Shown here in pieces: positions 15,485 through 24,930 of a stretch of DNA of 62,857 bases. The translations under genes and the position numbers were made by a program. Under the pieces are notes generated by a model. That model saw nothing but the letters and a program-made list of their open reading frames with translations, searched no databases and had not been told where the DNA came from. This DNA comes from Chryseobacterium sp. FP211-J200 (GTDB taxonomy: Bacteria; Bacteroidota; Bacteroidia; Flavobacteriales; Weeksellaceae), in the NCBI RefSeq assembly GCF_001643375.1, contig NZ_LSHB01000053.1:1-62857 (forward strand), written 5' to 3'. Positions within the stretch are counted from its first letter, which is position 1; each line of letters opens with the position of its first letter.

Positions 15485-16753
15485 ATGATTAAAAATTTCC
15501 TAATATCAACGATTATCATTTTATTGACAAGCATATCATGCTCTCCCAAAATTATCCGCAATTGGAAAGAAGGTGAAAGATCAGACTTCGGAATTACGTC
15601 ACCTTCCAAAGCTGCTTTTTTTGTTGAAAACGAAAATATCCAAGCCGAAGAAGAATTGGTAAAAAAGCATACAGGAACAGCAGATCACATCTATGGTCTA
15701 TTTGGCACAGCAGCAGATCTGATGTTAGTTGGCAGAACCAATGCAAAGACCTTTAAATTTACCAAAGGAAAAAAAACATGGTTTGTAGACGTCAACCAAA
15801 TGACGAAAAGAACTGCAATGATCCTCTTTGACGGTTCAGAAAAACCAATGATCGAATATGATATCGAAAAATACCTGCCTCTGGTGAAACTCTACTTATC
15901 AAATGATCTAAAGAATACAAAAAAGCAAACTAAAACTATACTCAAACAAGAAAATGCTACAAGATCTGTAGTAGATTCTATTTGGTCGATTGCTTACAAA
16001 CCAGATCAGAAATACGCACAAAGCCTTCTGAAAAATTTAAAACGCAATTTTTCGCCTCCTGTTTTCGGATTAAGCGCAATTAATTGTGATGGGACAATTG
16101 AAACCCAAGTTTTTATCGACCTTGCTGAGAAACAACTAAGTTACAGCTCTTCTGTGACTTACAAAAATGGGCAGATCATGAGCAGTGAATATGAAAGAAA
16201 CGGAGAAATTTCCGGACAGAAATACCATTTCAATACTCTAGGCTTGGTAGATTCTATTGTTTTTCATTTGAATCATAAAAAGGACTACGAAACCCAATTC
16301 AAATATCTTCCGCAACGCATTGTTACCAGATTCTACAACAGCCGATCTCGCGATGAATATCTTCTAAACGACAAATTCGAAATCTCAAAAAAAATAAGTT
16401 TTGACGAAAGAAACAATCCAACATCTCAACAGCATTTCTTCTACGATGATCTTGGAAGAGTGATTCGGGAAGAATCCTTTTCTTCTGGAAAAAAACTGAG
16501 TACCAATTTTTATGAATACGAAAACAAGGAGCAAAACCGCTTTTCTAAAATGAAAGTTGTTTCTACCGATGAAACTTATATTTCTGAAAACACCAACACG
16601 ATTGTCGACGGCAAAGAAACTTTCATCAGTACGACGAATGGAAAAGTTCAATCCAAAACTGTTTCCCAAATCAACAAAAATTGTGAAGGAAAAGCATTGA
16701 TCTACGATGGAAACGGCGCCATCACAGGTGTAACAATACAACGCAAAAAGTAA
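15485..16753 (+). CDS. Lipoprotein with RHS/YD-like C-terminal segment
   Basis: A 422-residue product with a lipoprotein leader (TSISC, Cys 19). The N-terminal two thirds are unrecognised. The C-terminal part (about residues 215-345) has periodic FNTLGLVDSIVF, FDERNNPTSQQHFFYDDLGR and FYEYENKEQNRFSK segments. These resemble the antiparallel-strand YD repeats of RHS-like proteins in short form, a pattern also common in T9SS-bacteria surface proteins. A TATATTTG box at 15454-15461 fits the -7 promoter element. Function unknown; it stands alone between two minus-strand blocks. Confidence 0.65.
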   Translation: MIKNFLISTIIILLTSISCSPKIIRNWKEGERSDFGITSPSKAAFFVENENIQAEEELVKKHTGTADHIYGLFGTAADLMLVGRTNAKTFKFTKGKKTWFVDVNQMTKRTAMILFDGSEKPMIEYDIEKYLPLVKLYLSNDLKNTKKQTKTILKQENATRSVVDSIWSIAYKPDQKYAQSLLKNLKRNFSPPVFGLSAINCDGTIETQVFIDLAEKQLSYSSSVTYKNGQIMSSEYERNGEISGQKYHFNTLGLVDSIVFHLNHKKDYETQFKYLPQRIVTRFYNSRSRDEYLLNDKFEISKKISFDERNNPTSQQHFFYDDLGRVIREESFSSGKKLSTNFYEYENKEQNRFSKMKVVSTDETYISENTNTIVDGKETFISTTNGKVQSKTVSQINKNCEGKALIYDGNGAITGVTIQRKK

Positions 16754-16760
16754 TTTACGA

Positions 16761-17744
16761 TCACTTCATCTTCGACAATAGAAACCCGATCTCTGTCATA
16801 ACAGCTTCAAAGGGTTTTGTTTTTTTGGTGGCAGAAACGATGGTCAGATGTCTGTACTTGTTTGGATTGGACTTCTTCGAGAAAAGCATATTGAGTGAAG
16901 TTCCAGTGTAGATACCATTGGTATGATGTTTTGTGACCTCAAAATTATAAAACAGGTCAAGATTCATTTTTTCATAGGGAATGACCCATAAAAATTTAGT
17001 ATAAACCATTCTCTCTTTAAGATTGAAAATTTTTCGAGTTGAAATAATGATTAGAAAAATAAAAGCCGGAATTCCTGTTATGAAATCTATAAACTCAATA
17101 TCCGAAGTACTTTTTGACTGCAAATTGTAAAGCTGATAAATGAATAATATACAGAAAACAAGAAACAATACAATATGAAGCTTGTTCCTTGTGATCAACT
17201 CAAATTCATTATCATCAATAGATTTAAAATATTCCAAATTATTAAGACCAATGATTTTTTCATCTCTAGTTTCAGGGATTTTATTGAGCCATTTTTCATT
17301 GATGAGACCAATGAATTCGTTAGCTTTCTCTGAGCTACCTTTCAATTTTATGCCGAAGAATATCAAGTTGATAACGTTTGAAAATCGGTCGGTTTTGTCA
17401 ATGACCTTGTAGCTGTTTTTCTCAATCTCGATATCTTCAGCTTTCATTTTAATCTTTTTATAAAAGAATATCTTTTTATAGACCTTCTTTTCTGCCCAAT
17501 CGAAATGGTATGAATAATGATACAAAATAAGACCAACTGGAAAAAAGATGATCAGATTGATAAGCAAAGAATAAAACACGAGCTTCAAAACTTCTTCAAT
17601 GATGAAATCATCTGAGATAAAATAAAGAATAGGAACTAGCGCTATCAGAAGAAATAGCAGAAGATAGACCAGAATAGAAATATAGCCTCGTAAAGGATAT
17701 ATTTCGTAAGCTTTTCCATCGTTCACAGATTGAAATTTTGTCAT
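16761..17744 (-). CDS. Membrane protein of unknown function
   Basis: A 327-residue product with two pairs of membrane segments (about residues 23-45 and 52-75, then 187-205 and 215-232). Each pair is followed by a cytoplasmic-looking basic domain, as in PH-like bPH2/YdbT-type proteins, but the resemblance is weak. It converges with the lipoprotein gene to its left (7 bp apart) and is 18 bp downstream of the next minus-strand membrane gene, suggesting a two-gene unit. Confidence 0.6.
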   Translation of the reverse strand: MTKFQSVNDGKAYEIYPLRGYISILVYLLLFLLIALVPILYFISDDFIIEEVLKLVFYSLLINLIIFFPVGLILYHYSYHFDWAEKKVYKKIFFYKKIKMKAEDIEIEKNSYKVIDKTDRFSNVINLIFFGIKLKGSSEKANEFIGLINEKWLNKIPETRDEKIIGLNNLEYFKSIDDNEFELITRNKLHIVLFLVFCILFIYQLYNLQSKSTSDIEFIDFITGIPAFIFLIIISTRKIFNLKERMVYTKFLWVIPYEKMNLDLFYNFEVTKHHTNGIYTGTSLNMLFSKKSNPNKYRHLTIVSATKKTKPFEAVMTEIGFLLSKMK

Positions 17745-17762
17745 TGTTTATGTTTCAAAATT

Positions 17763-18290
17763 TTATTCTGTGCTGTAATCTCCTTCTTGACCATCCGTTC
17801 CCGCGTCTTCCTGAGACACGCAAAACAACCTGTGATGGAACTCATAATCCGACTTTGTTCGTACTGTAGTTGGCGCAGGTTCTAGTAAATAAGAGATCAC
17901 ACCTTTCGGGATCATTTGCGTAGCTTTTGGCAAGATCTCGACATTGATAGATTTTTCCTTTACTTTCTCTTCCGGCGGATTCCCGTAAACGTAAGTCACA
18001 ATTCCCAAGACTTCTGTCGATTGATTGATAACGTAGCACTTCCCATTACCATATGTAAATCCTTGAGTTGGAAAAACCATCACTTTTTCCTCGCTGGTAG
18101 TACAATTTTGGATGATGTAAATTTTCGGGCAGAACATATAGATCAGGATTCCAAGCGGCAAGATGACCAAAAACGATTTGCGTTTGAAATCTTCCTTATC
18201 ATACTTGTTTTCGATAAAAAGACATACACCATAGATAACAGCGGCCAAAACAGCCAGTGAAATGTAGAATACAGTTGCAGTAATGATCAT
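17763..18290 (-). CDS. Small membrane protein of unknown function
   Basis: A 175-residue product with two membrane segments (about residues 3-26 and 39-57) and a C-terminal domain of about 115 residues with a Cys pair (residues 68 and 85) and a final acidic tail GTDGQEGDYSTE. No family is recognised. It lies just upstream of the 16761-17744 gene on the same strand and is probably cotranscribed with it. Confidence 0.6.
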   Translation of the reverse strand: MIITATVFYISLAVLAAVIYGVCLFIENKYDKEDFKRKSFLVILPLGILIYMFCPKIYIIQNCTTSEEKVMVFPTQGFTYGNGKCYVINQSTEVLGIVTYVYGNPPEEKVKEKSINVEILPKATQMIPKGVISYLLEPAPTTVRTKSDYEFHHRLFCVSQEDAGTDGQEGDYSTE

Positions 18291-18717
18291 TTTAATATTT
18301 TTTTAGTTATAGTTTTATCGAATATCTCTTTTCTTTTTAACCTTACAATGACAGCGGAATGAAAACAATTCCCGTTAATTGATAAGCTTGAATCACTGCT
18401 ATCCATTTGGGCATTTTCTTAATTTTTGAAATTCAAGCCATTCAAAATTACTTTTTCTCTTAAATCTCATGCTTTTATATTAGTAACAAAAAAAATTAAA
18501 AAATAGAATATGTGATAAGTAACTTTTCATTTGTTTGCTATTTCTATCAAAAATAATATTTTCATCCATATTATTGATAAAAATTATTGGTAAATCTTCT
18601 TTTTAGACAATTGTTATAAATAAATTAATATCGTTAAACTATTATAAAAACTTTTAATTCGTTCGCCGTCATCAAAATACCAAAGATGTTTTTATATTTG
18701 ATGAAGAATAAAAAACT
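18291..18717. other. 427-bp AT-rich intergenic region between divergent genes
   Basis: No open frame or RNA is supported. It separates a minus-strand membrane gene from the plus-strand permease and should carry promoters for both. A TATATTTG box at 18693-18700 fits the Bacteroidota -7 element 17 bp before the permease ATG, but the -33 element is not clear. Confidence 0.5.
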
Positions 18718-20115
18718 ATGGAAAAGAAACTCAAACTTTGGGACGCAGTGATGATCGTGATGGGATCCATGATCGGGAGCGGGATTTTTATCGTGAGCGC
18801 CGACATCATGCGGAATCTCGGTTCCGGCTACTGGCTGATCGTGGTCTGGCTGATCACAACTGTGATGACCGTTGCAGCTGCGATCAGCTACGGCGAACTT
18901 TCGGCAATGTTCCCAAAAGCGGGTGGACAATACACTTACATTACGGAGATCTTTGGAAAACCTATGGGATTTCTCTACGGTTGGGGCATGTTTACGGTGA
19001 TCCAAACCGGAACGATTGCAGCTGTAGCTGTGGCTTTCGGGAAGTTTACAGCTTATCTTGTTCCTTCCTTGAATGACGCAGCACCAATTTTTAAAAGTGG
19101 CGAATTTCAAATTACATGGATTCAAATTTTAGCGATTGTCGTAATTCTTTTCCTGACTTTTGTGAATACGAAAGGTGTTCAATTCGGGAAAATCTTGCAG
19201 AATGTTTTTACTTCTTCAAAAATTATCGCACTTCTTGGATTGATTGTTTTAGGTTTTATTTTGATTGATAAATCCAATTGGAGTTCCAATATGAGTTTCG
19301 GCTGGGAAGCGTTCCAAAACCTGAAAAACACAGAATGGACGGTAATTTCCGGTGCCACAATCCTTGGCGGAATTGCTGCAGCGATGGTTGGTTCGGTTTT
19401 CAGTTCTGTGGCTTGGGAAAATGTGACTTTCATTTCAGGAGAAATCGAAAATCCTAAAAAGAATGTTGTGAAAGCGATGATCTTGGGAACTTCTGCTGTG
19501 ATGATTCTTTATCTTTTGGTAAATTTTGTTTACCTGAACGCGCTTGACAGAGATTCTATCGCTTTTGCAGCGAATGACAGAGTTGCGGTTTCCGCAGCGG
19601 AGAAAATGTTTGGAAATGCAGGAACGATTATCATTGCAGTTCTTGTAATGATCTCGACTTTTGGTTGTGTGAACGGAATTGTTTTGGCTGGTGCAAGGGT
19701 TTTCCAAACCATGGCAAAAGATGGTTTGTTCCTGAGATCTGCGGTTGAAAACAACAAAAATGGCGTTCCGGAAAAATCACTTTGGATGCAGGGAATCTGG
19801 GCAAGTTTGCTTTGTCTGAGCGGACAATACGGAAATCTTTTGGATATGGTTTCCTTCGTGATCGTTCTGTTTTATATGCTGACTGTTTTCGGTGTGATCT
19901 ACCTAAGAATTAAAAAACCTGAAATGGAAAGAGGTTACAAAACTTTTCTTTATCCTTTCACGCCTGTGCTTTACCTTTTGATTGGAACGGCGTTTTGTAT
20001 TCTGCTTTTGATCTATAAACCAGATTATACGTTGCCAGGATTGGGATTGATTTTGCTTGGGTTGCCGGTTTATTTTTTTATTAATAAGAAAAGCATAAAT
20101 ACTAATGAAGATTAA
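18718..20115 (+). CDS. APC-superfamily amino acid permease
   Basis: A 465-residue, about 12-segment membrane protein. The first segment holds the family signature GSGIF (residues 20-24), next to VMGSMI. Conserved APC features follow: FPKAGGQYTYI after segment 2 and SVAWENVTFISGEIENPKK in the middle. Members import or exchange amino acids in the inner membrane; the substrate cannot be read from the sequence. Base composition is richer in G+C at the 5' end than in surrounding genes. The 3' end overlaps the next gene by 11 bp. Confidence 0.85.
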   Translation: MEKKLKLWDAVMIVMGSMIGSGIFIVSADIMRNLGSGYWLIVVWLITTVMTVAAAISYGELSAMFPKAGGQYTYITEIFGKPMGFLYGWGMFTVIQTGTIAAVAVAFGKFTAYLVPSLNDAAPIFKSGEFQITWIQILAIVVILFLTFVNTKGVQFGKILQNVFTSSKIIALLGLIVLGFILIDKSNWSSNMSFGWEAFQNLKNTEWTVISGATILGGIAAAMVGSVFSSVAWENVTFISGEIENPKKNVVKAMILGTSAVMILYLLVNFVYLNALDRDSIAFAANDRVAVSAAEKMFGNAGTIIIAVLVMISTFGCVNGIVLAGARVFQTMAKDGLFLRSAVENNKNGVPEKSLWMQGIWASLLCLSGQYGNLLDMVSFVIVLFYMLTVFGVIYLRIKKPEMERGYKTFLYPFTPVLYLLIGTAFCILLLIYKPDYTLPGLGLILLGLPVYFFINKKSINTNED

Positions 20116-20842
20116 ATTATTGCTGTTATTAATTTTCTTATCATTTAAACTTTCAGCTTGTAAGTGCAAAAAAGATGTCATTGCGCAGGATTATTTTGAA
20201 GCCGACATTGTTGCAATAATTACCGTAGAATCTACTTATGGAAATGAAGAGCTGCAAGAAAAAATATTTGGATCAAGAATTTATAGAGCTAAAATAAATT
20301 TCGACAAATTATACAAAGGAAACAAATTTGAAGAATTAATAATTTTTGGCAGCACTAATAATGCTCGTTCCGGAAGTTGTGAAAAGCTTGTCAAAGCTGG
20401 AGAAAAATATCTTCTTCTCACGAGTAAAAATCAAAATGGAGACTATGTTGTGTCTCTTTGTAGCAGTATGTATAAAATTTATGATAACAGTCTAAATGAA
20501 GTCAATAAATACAGCAAACAATTCAATTATTTAGAGAAAAACAAAAGCCTGTTCAAAGATTTAAAATTTATAGACTACGATGATGAATCCGAGAATTGGG
20601 ATCATATAAAAAAAATGACAACAAATGAGTTTGAAATTATTTTTGGAAAAAAAATAAAAAACAAATTTGGAGTTTATAAAGTCAAAACTGATAGTGAAAA
20701 TAATATTATCGAAATACAATCCATTAAAAAAATTGGACTTAATGAAAAGAAAATGTTGGCATTAATAAAGAAAAATATTATAGTTTATTCTCCTACTTAT
20801 AAAAATTCAGATTCAGAATATTTATTATTTTTAGATTTTTAA
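20105..20842 (+). CDS. Exported protein with netrin/TIMP-like N-terminal domain
   Basis: A 245-residue product whose leader ends LSAC at Cys 19, immediately followed by Lys and Cys 21 (ACKCKK). A new N-terminal Cys-x-Cys after cleavage, then a strand FEADIVAIITVES and later Cys residues (about 94 and 118), matches the layout of bacterial NTR/TIMP-like OB-fold proteins. Those are often secreted or lipid anchored, and metalloprotease inhibition is not established for them. LSAC is also a valid lipobox. The C-terminal 100 residues are unassigned. It overlaps the permease by 11 bp and precedes the HD-domain gene by 10 bp, so the three are probably one unit. Confidence 0.65.
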   Translation: MKIKLLLLLIFLSFKLSACKCKKDVIAQDYFEADIVAIITVESTYGNEELQEKIFGSRIYRAKINFDKLYKGNKFEELIIFGSTNNARSGSCEKLVKAGEKYLLLTSKNQNGDYVVSLCSSMYKIYDNSLNEVNKYSKQFNYLEKNKSLFKDLKFIDYDDESENWDHIKKMTTNEFEIIFGKKIKNKFGVYKVKTDSENNIIEIQSIKKIGLNEKKMLALIKKNIIVYSPTYKNSDSEYLLFLDF

Positions 20843-20852
20843 TTCTTAAGTA

Positions 20853-21476
20853 ATGTCAATTAATTCAAACTATATATTTTCTGATTTAATCTCAAAATAT
20901 TCCAATGATGAAATTTTAAAAACTGATTATTGGCAAGAAATTGAAAAATCATATTCTCAAAAAAGCAGAAAATACCACAATCTAAATCATCTTGAGAACA
21001 TGATCTTGGAATTGGAAAATGTGAAAGATGAAATTTCAGATTATGATATTATGTTGTTCTCAGTTTTTTATCACGACATCATTTATAAAGCAACTTCTAA
21101 AGATAACGAAGAAAAAAGTGCAGAAGTTGCAAAAACAAGATTGGATAAACTTAATATTTCCAATGAGAGAATAACAAAAATCTACAATCAAATTCTCGCG
21201 ACAAAATCTCATAAAAGAAGTGATGATTCTGACACCAATTTTCTACTCGATGCCGACTTAGCCATTCTTGGAAAAGATTGGAAAGTTTATGACAATTACA
21301 TTCAACAAATCAGAAAGGAATATTCTATATATCCAGATTTTCTCTATAATCCTGGACGAAAAAAAGTTCTAACTCACTTCCTGGAGTTTGATGAGATTTT
21401 CAAAACAGATCACTTCAAAGAGAAATATGAAAAGATGGCGAGAGAAAATATTCAAAGAGAGATTCCGATGTTATGA
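20853..21476 (+). CDS. Predicted metal-dependent HD-domain phosphohydrolase
   Basis: A 207-residue product with the metal-binding HD pattern YHNLNHLENM (His 42, His 46), FYHDIIY (His 74, Asp 75) and a later Asp in LLDADLAILG. This matches the COG4339-type HD family of small predicted hydrolases whose substrate is unknown. It ends 4 bp before the oppositely oriented pheA stop. Confidence 0.75.
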   Translation: MSINSNYIFSDLISKYSNDEILKTDYWQEIEKSYSQKSRKYHNLNHLENMILELENVKDEISDYDIMLFSVFYHDIIYKATSKDNEEKSAEVAKTRLDKLNISNERITKIYNQILATKSHKRSDDSDTNFLLDADLAILGKDWKVYDNYIQQIRKEYSIYPDFLYNPGRKKVLTHFLEFDEIFKTDHFKEKYEKMARENIQREIPML

Positions 21477-21480
21477 TCGA

Positions 21481-22329
21481 TTATCCTTCCAACAAATATT
21501 CCTTGTAATTCCCCAAAAACTTCACATCAGCGCCGATCGCTTTCAGTTCGTCCACAGAATTAATGTAGAGCACATTGTCCCAACCGCCAACAACGGTCAC
21601 GAAGAAGAAATAATTTCCCAATTTGGTCTTCAAAGTACGTGATTCGATTTTGCTAAGGTTCATATTTCGCCACGCAAAAACCGACAAAACCTGATGCAAT
21701 CCTCCAGCGTGATCTTGCGGTAAAGTGATCAGCATCGCAGTTTTCTTTCCGATATTTTCCAGATGATTCTCGTAAGAATTCTCGGTTTTGGAAATTATGA
21801 TAAATCTGGTGTGATTCTCCTCCACGTCATGGACGTTCTCATTAAGGATCTTCAAACCGTACAATTCGGCAGCAAATTTATTCGCAACAGCCGCAATTTT
21901 TCTTTCTGGATTTTCGGAAACCCGTTTTGCCGCCGCAGCAGTGGAAGCAAATTCCTGTTTCGGAACGTCGGGATAATTTTTATTGAGTGAATGAAAACTC
22001 TGCGCTAAAGCCTGCGGATGAGAATAGATCTTCTCAATAGAATCTTGATTTTCCTGACCTGGATGGATCATCAGATGATGTGCAATCGGCATCACCGCTT
22101 CAGCCTCGATTTTGATCTCGGGCGTTTGATAAAGATAATCCAAGGTCATAGAAACCGTTCCTTCAATCGAGTTTTCCAATGGAACCACCGCTTTGTCCAC
22201 TTCATTGTTTTGAATCGCCAGGAAGCAGTCCAAGATGTTTGATTTTGGGATCAATTCGTCATTTGGGAATAACTGTGTTGCGGTCAACTGCGTAAAAGAA
22301 GCTTCGGGTCCTAGGAATGCGATTTTCAT
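21481..22329 (-). CDS. pheA: Prephenate dehydratase (monofunctional)
   Basis: Converts prephenate to phenylpyruvate in phenylalanine synthesis. The 282-residue product starts MKIAFLGPEASFT, carries the catalytic NHTRFIII motif (Thr 174, Arg 175, Phe 176), and ends with an ACT regulatory domain (about 195-280) that includes the ESR motif (229-231) for phenylalanine feedback. No chorismate mutase domain is fused. It is on the minus strand and is preceded by a REP-like palindrome (22398-22476). Confidence 0.92.
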   Translation of the reverse strand: MKIAFLGPEASFTQLTATQLFPNDELIPKSNILDCFLAIQNNEVDKAVVPLENSIEGTVSMTLDYLYQTPEIKIEAEAVMPIAHHLMIHPGQENQDSIEKIYSHPQALAQSFHSLNKNYPDVPKQEFASTAAAAKRVSENPERKIAAVANKFAAELYGLKILNENVHDVEENHTRFIIISKTENSYENHLENIGKKTAMLITLPQDHAGGLHQVLSVFAWRNMNLSKIESRTLKTKLGNYFFFVTVVGGWDNVLYINSVDELKAIGADVKFLGNYKEYLLEG

Positions 22330-22397
22330 TTTGCGAAATTAAAGAATTTTTGAACCACAAAAGTCACAAAAGTAGATTTATTCTTAAACAAAAAATC

Positions 22398-22476
22398 CTT
22401 TGACTCCGCTCAGGATGACAACTCGAATTCTAATTTACCAAATATTCACAATGTCAGGTTGGGCGGAGTCGAAACC
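22398..22476. repeat. REP-like inverted repeat pair
   Basis: TTTGACTCCGCTCAGGATGA is mirrored 35 bp later by TGTCAGGTTGGGCGGAGTCG followed by AAA. The arms (GACTCCGC / GCGGAGTC plus flanks) pair imperfectly. This is the layout of REP doublets seen in flavobacterial intergenic regions. Confidence 0.65.
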
Positions 22477-22531
22477 TTTTCAATCAAAAAACTTTTGTGC
22501 CTTTTGACTTCGTCGAATCTTCGATTTGTGG

Positions 22532-23320
22532 TTAATCCGTTTTCTTAGAAAAATCAAAATTGAAATTCGCACTAACGATAAATCCATTGTTATACTGGAA
22601 TACATTTTTGCCTTCCACTTCCCTTCCCAATTGTACGATTTGATTCAAATAACCGCCTTCTACTCTTACCAAATTATTGAATTTGTAACCCAATAAAATT
22701 CCGATTCGGTTTTGGTCAAAGATATTTTCCCCGACATTTTTACCGAATCCGATCATCAATTCGTCATAAACAGCAACGTAAGGCGTTTTGTCCGCAATAG
22801 AATTTCCTTTCAAAGGCATTTGAAGACGGATCATATATCGCGCCCTATTCATAAATGGATATTGATCTTCAGAAGTCAAGTTAGCATTGGAATATCGCCC
22901 GACCCAACGCTGCTCCAGCATAAAACGGTGTGACATATCGATTTTTCCAATTTTATCTGTGACAGTTGCCATCTCATAGATCCTGTGTTCTGTGAAATCT
23001 TTTCCCATTCCGTTGATTGGGATTTCGCCGTACGGAAAAGTCTCTGCCCAAGCGTAACCTACTCGTAATTGCAAATTTGGATTCACCTGATAATTGAGTC
23101 CTAACCGCAAAAGACTTTGTTGCCAAGTGGTGATATAATCATTTCTTCGCCACTGATATTCTGTGTGAATGGAAAATCTGGAATCGAGTTTGAAAGTTCC
23201 GTTGTAAGCGTACCAACCAATGTTATTATGATCGCTGATTCTGTTTTGCGCGGAAAATGTGGATGAAATTGAAATTAGAAAAGCTGAACTGAAAAATAAT
23301 TTTGCCTTGGTAAAAAACAT
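22532..23320 (-). CDS. DUF2490-type outer membrane beta-barrel protein
   Basis: A 262-residue product with a signal peptide (residues 1-24, FSA before QNRIS). The mature part is a series of alternating amphipathic strands with the DUF2490 hallmarks: NIGWYAYNGTFKL, HTEYQWRRND, LRLGLNYQVNPNLQLRVGYAW, EQRWVGR and a final aromatic strand SANFNFDF. Such proteins are predicted outer-membrane barrels of unknown role. It is followed on the same strand, 55 bp upstream, by another small secreted protein gene. Confidence 0.75.
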   Translation of the reverse strand: MFFTKAKLFFSSAFLISISSTFSAQNRISDHNNIGWYAYNGTFKLDSRFSIHTEYQWRRNDYITTWQQSLLRLGLNYQVNPNLQLRVGYAWAETFPYGEIPINGMGKDFTEHRIYEMATVTDKIGKIDMSHRFMLEQRWVGRYSNANLTSEDQYPFMNRARYMIRLQMPLKGNSIADKTPYVAVYDELMIGFGKNVGENIFDQNRIGILLGYKFNNLVRVEGGYLNQIVQLGREVEGKNVFQYNNGFIVSANFNFDFSKKTD

Positions 23321-23375
23321 ATTTTTGAAATATCGATTTCAGCAAAAATAGAGATTCAGAAAGGGAAAAACAACT

Positions 23376-23819
23376 TTAATCAGTTTTTATCTTTAAAACG
23401 GCTGCGCTGAAATTGTTCGTTTTTTTGTCAGGATTGATCACGCTGGAAGTTTTCAAAAGATCTTCGGCAATCAGAATATTCCCATCGTGAACTTCGATAT
23501 CATTAAGGAAAACCAATGCAGTTGAAGGTAATTTGAATCGTTTCTTCGCTTCTGCAATCGTCAGACTTTCGATGGTCATCTTTTCTTTGAGCGTGATGTT
23601 GATCAAACCATTTTTTATCAGATCATCAAATTTCGCAGTTTCGGTAGAAGGTGTTTTGTAAACCTGAACCTGTTCGATCTTATTTGGATCCAAACTATTC
23701 AAGGTCAGATTTCCCATCACCACATTCTGAACAATGACAATTGGCTTCGGAGCGGTTGTCTGCGCTGAATTTAAAATAAAAGCGAAGGAAAGTACGAAGC
23801 TAAAAATGATCTTTTTCAT
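23376..23819 (-). CDS. Small secreted protein of unknown function
   Basis: A 147-residue product with a signal peptide (about residues 1-19, LNSAQ). The mature part contains LDPNKIEQVQVYK and DLIKNGLINITLK, reminiscent of TonB-receptor plug-like STN or signalling segments that recur in Bacteroidota carboxypeptidase-regulatory-like proteins. This is a weak resemblance. It lies between the exo/endonuclease-family gene and the DUF2490 gene, all on the minus strand. Confidence 0.55.
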   Translation of the reverse strand: MKKIIFSFVLSFAFILNSAQTTAPKPIVIVQNVVMGNLTLNSLDPNKIEQVQVYKTPSTETAKFDDLIKNGLINITLKEKMTIESLTIAEAKKRFKLPSTALVFLNDIEVHDGNILIAEDLLKTSSVINPDKKTNNFSAAVLKIKTD

Positions 23820-23851
23820 GATTAATAAATTTAGTTTTCAAGATACAAAAT

Positions 23852-24922
23852 TTAATTGGCATCACCTTTTTCTATACCTTCCTCTATTTTTTCAATCACT
23901 TCCTCTTCTTCTTCATCAGTAATTTCCAGTTGACCTTCCGTATCTTCATTTCTAATGACAAGCGATATCCAAATCGGAAAATGGTCAGAATCTACGGACT
24001 TTGTGACATTCATATCCACCAGTCGGAAATGTGGACTCACAAAAAAATGGTCTAGAGGCCAACGCAGAAACCAGTATTTGGCGTGAAAGGTATTGAACAT
24101 TCCTCTGCCTCGTCGGGGATCCAACATACCGCTGGATTTGAGGAATAATTTGGTAGTTTGTGACCAGGCGACATCGTTCAGGTCACCAAAAACAATGGCT
24201 GGTTTCCCATATTCTTCAGCTTTTTTGCCTACTAATAGAATTTCTGCATCACGTTCCGTACTTTCAGGATTTTCCTGAGGAACAGGCGGCGTTGGATGGA
24301 TTCCGTACAATCGGACGATGTTATTATTATATTCCAGATCGGCAACAATGGACGGAATATCATCATCGATCAAATAATTGATCTCATAATTTTTAACCGG
24401 AAAATGACTGTAAAACAATAAGCCATAAGTGTTTGCGAGCGGAACCTCGATTTTGTATTGATAAGCTTTTGTAACCACTTCCAAGGCCTTTTTCCATTCT
24501 TCATCGGTCTCAAGAAAGAACAAAACGGAAGGGTCATTTTCTTTGATCAGGTCGATCAGTTTTTGGTAATTGCGGTTGTGTTGATAAACATTACAAACCA
24601 AAATATCGAGCGTTGTCTCATTAGGTTCTGGCAGAATTTTATCGATCATCGTCTTTCCAAATCTCGTGTAAGGAATAATGATATAGAATAGGTAAAGCGC
24701 AACTACAATTTCTGACACCAGAAGGATTTTATCGTAATCCGTCGGTTCATGAATAGCGAATTTCCATAAAACAATGAGAACCAACAAGATGACAAACTTC
24801 TGAAAACGAGGATAATCGAAGATCCTAAACGTCCAAAAAGTATTTTTGACTGAAGGAATCAAAACAGAGAAGATAGCTAATATGGAAATGATCCAGTACA
24901 GACAATACGTGTAGTTTTCCAT
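23852..24922 (-). CDS. Membrane-anchored endonuclease/exonuclease/phosphatase-family protein
   Basis: A 356-residue product with three N-terminal membrane segments (about residues 8-25, 42-57 and 68-84) followed by an EEP domain from about residue 104. Metal and catalytic motifs visible are FFLETD (Glu 138), GIHPTPP, FGDLND, and the terminal SDHFPI (His). Proteins of this layout are predicted phosphodiesterases or nucleases acting outside the membrane; the substrate is unknown. The C-terminal tail is strongly acidic (EEEEEVIEKIEEG). It is 8 bp from the upstream GNAT gene. Confidence 0.75.
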   Translation of the reverse strand: MENYTYCLYWIISILAIFSVLIPSVKNTFWTFRIFDYPRFQKFVILLVLIVLWKFAIHEPTDYDKILLVSEIVVALYLFYIIIPYTRFGKTMIDKILPEPNETTLDILVCNVYQHNRNYQKLIDLIKENDPSVLFFLETDEEWKKALEVVTKAYQYKIEVPLANTYGLLFYSHFPVKNYEINYLIDDDIPSIVADLEYNNNIVRLYGIHPTPPVPQENPESTERDAEILLVGKKAEEYGKPAIVFGDLNDVAWSQTTKLFLKSSGMLDPRRGRGMFNTFHAKYWFLRWPLDHFFVSPHFRLVDMNVTKSVDSDHFPIWISLVIRNEDTEGQLEITDEEEEEVIEKIEEGIEKGDAN

Positions 24923-24930
24923 ATATAAAT

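Noticed and set aside
18634-19125. Long antisense frame opposite the start of the APC permease
   Set aside because: It is a shadow of the permease's codon pattern; the permease frame has clear membrane segments and family motifs.
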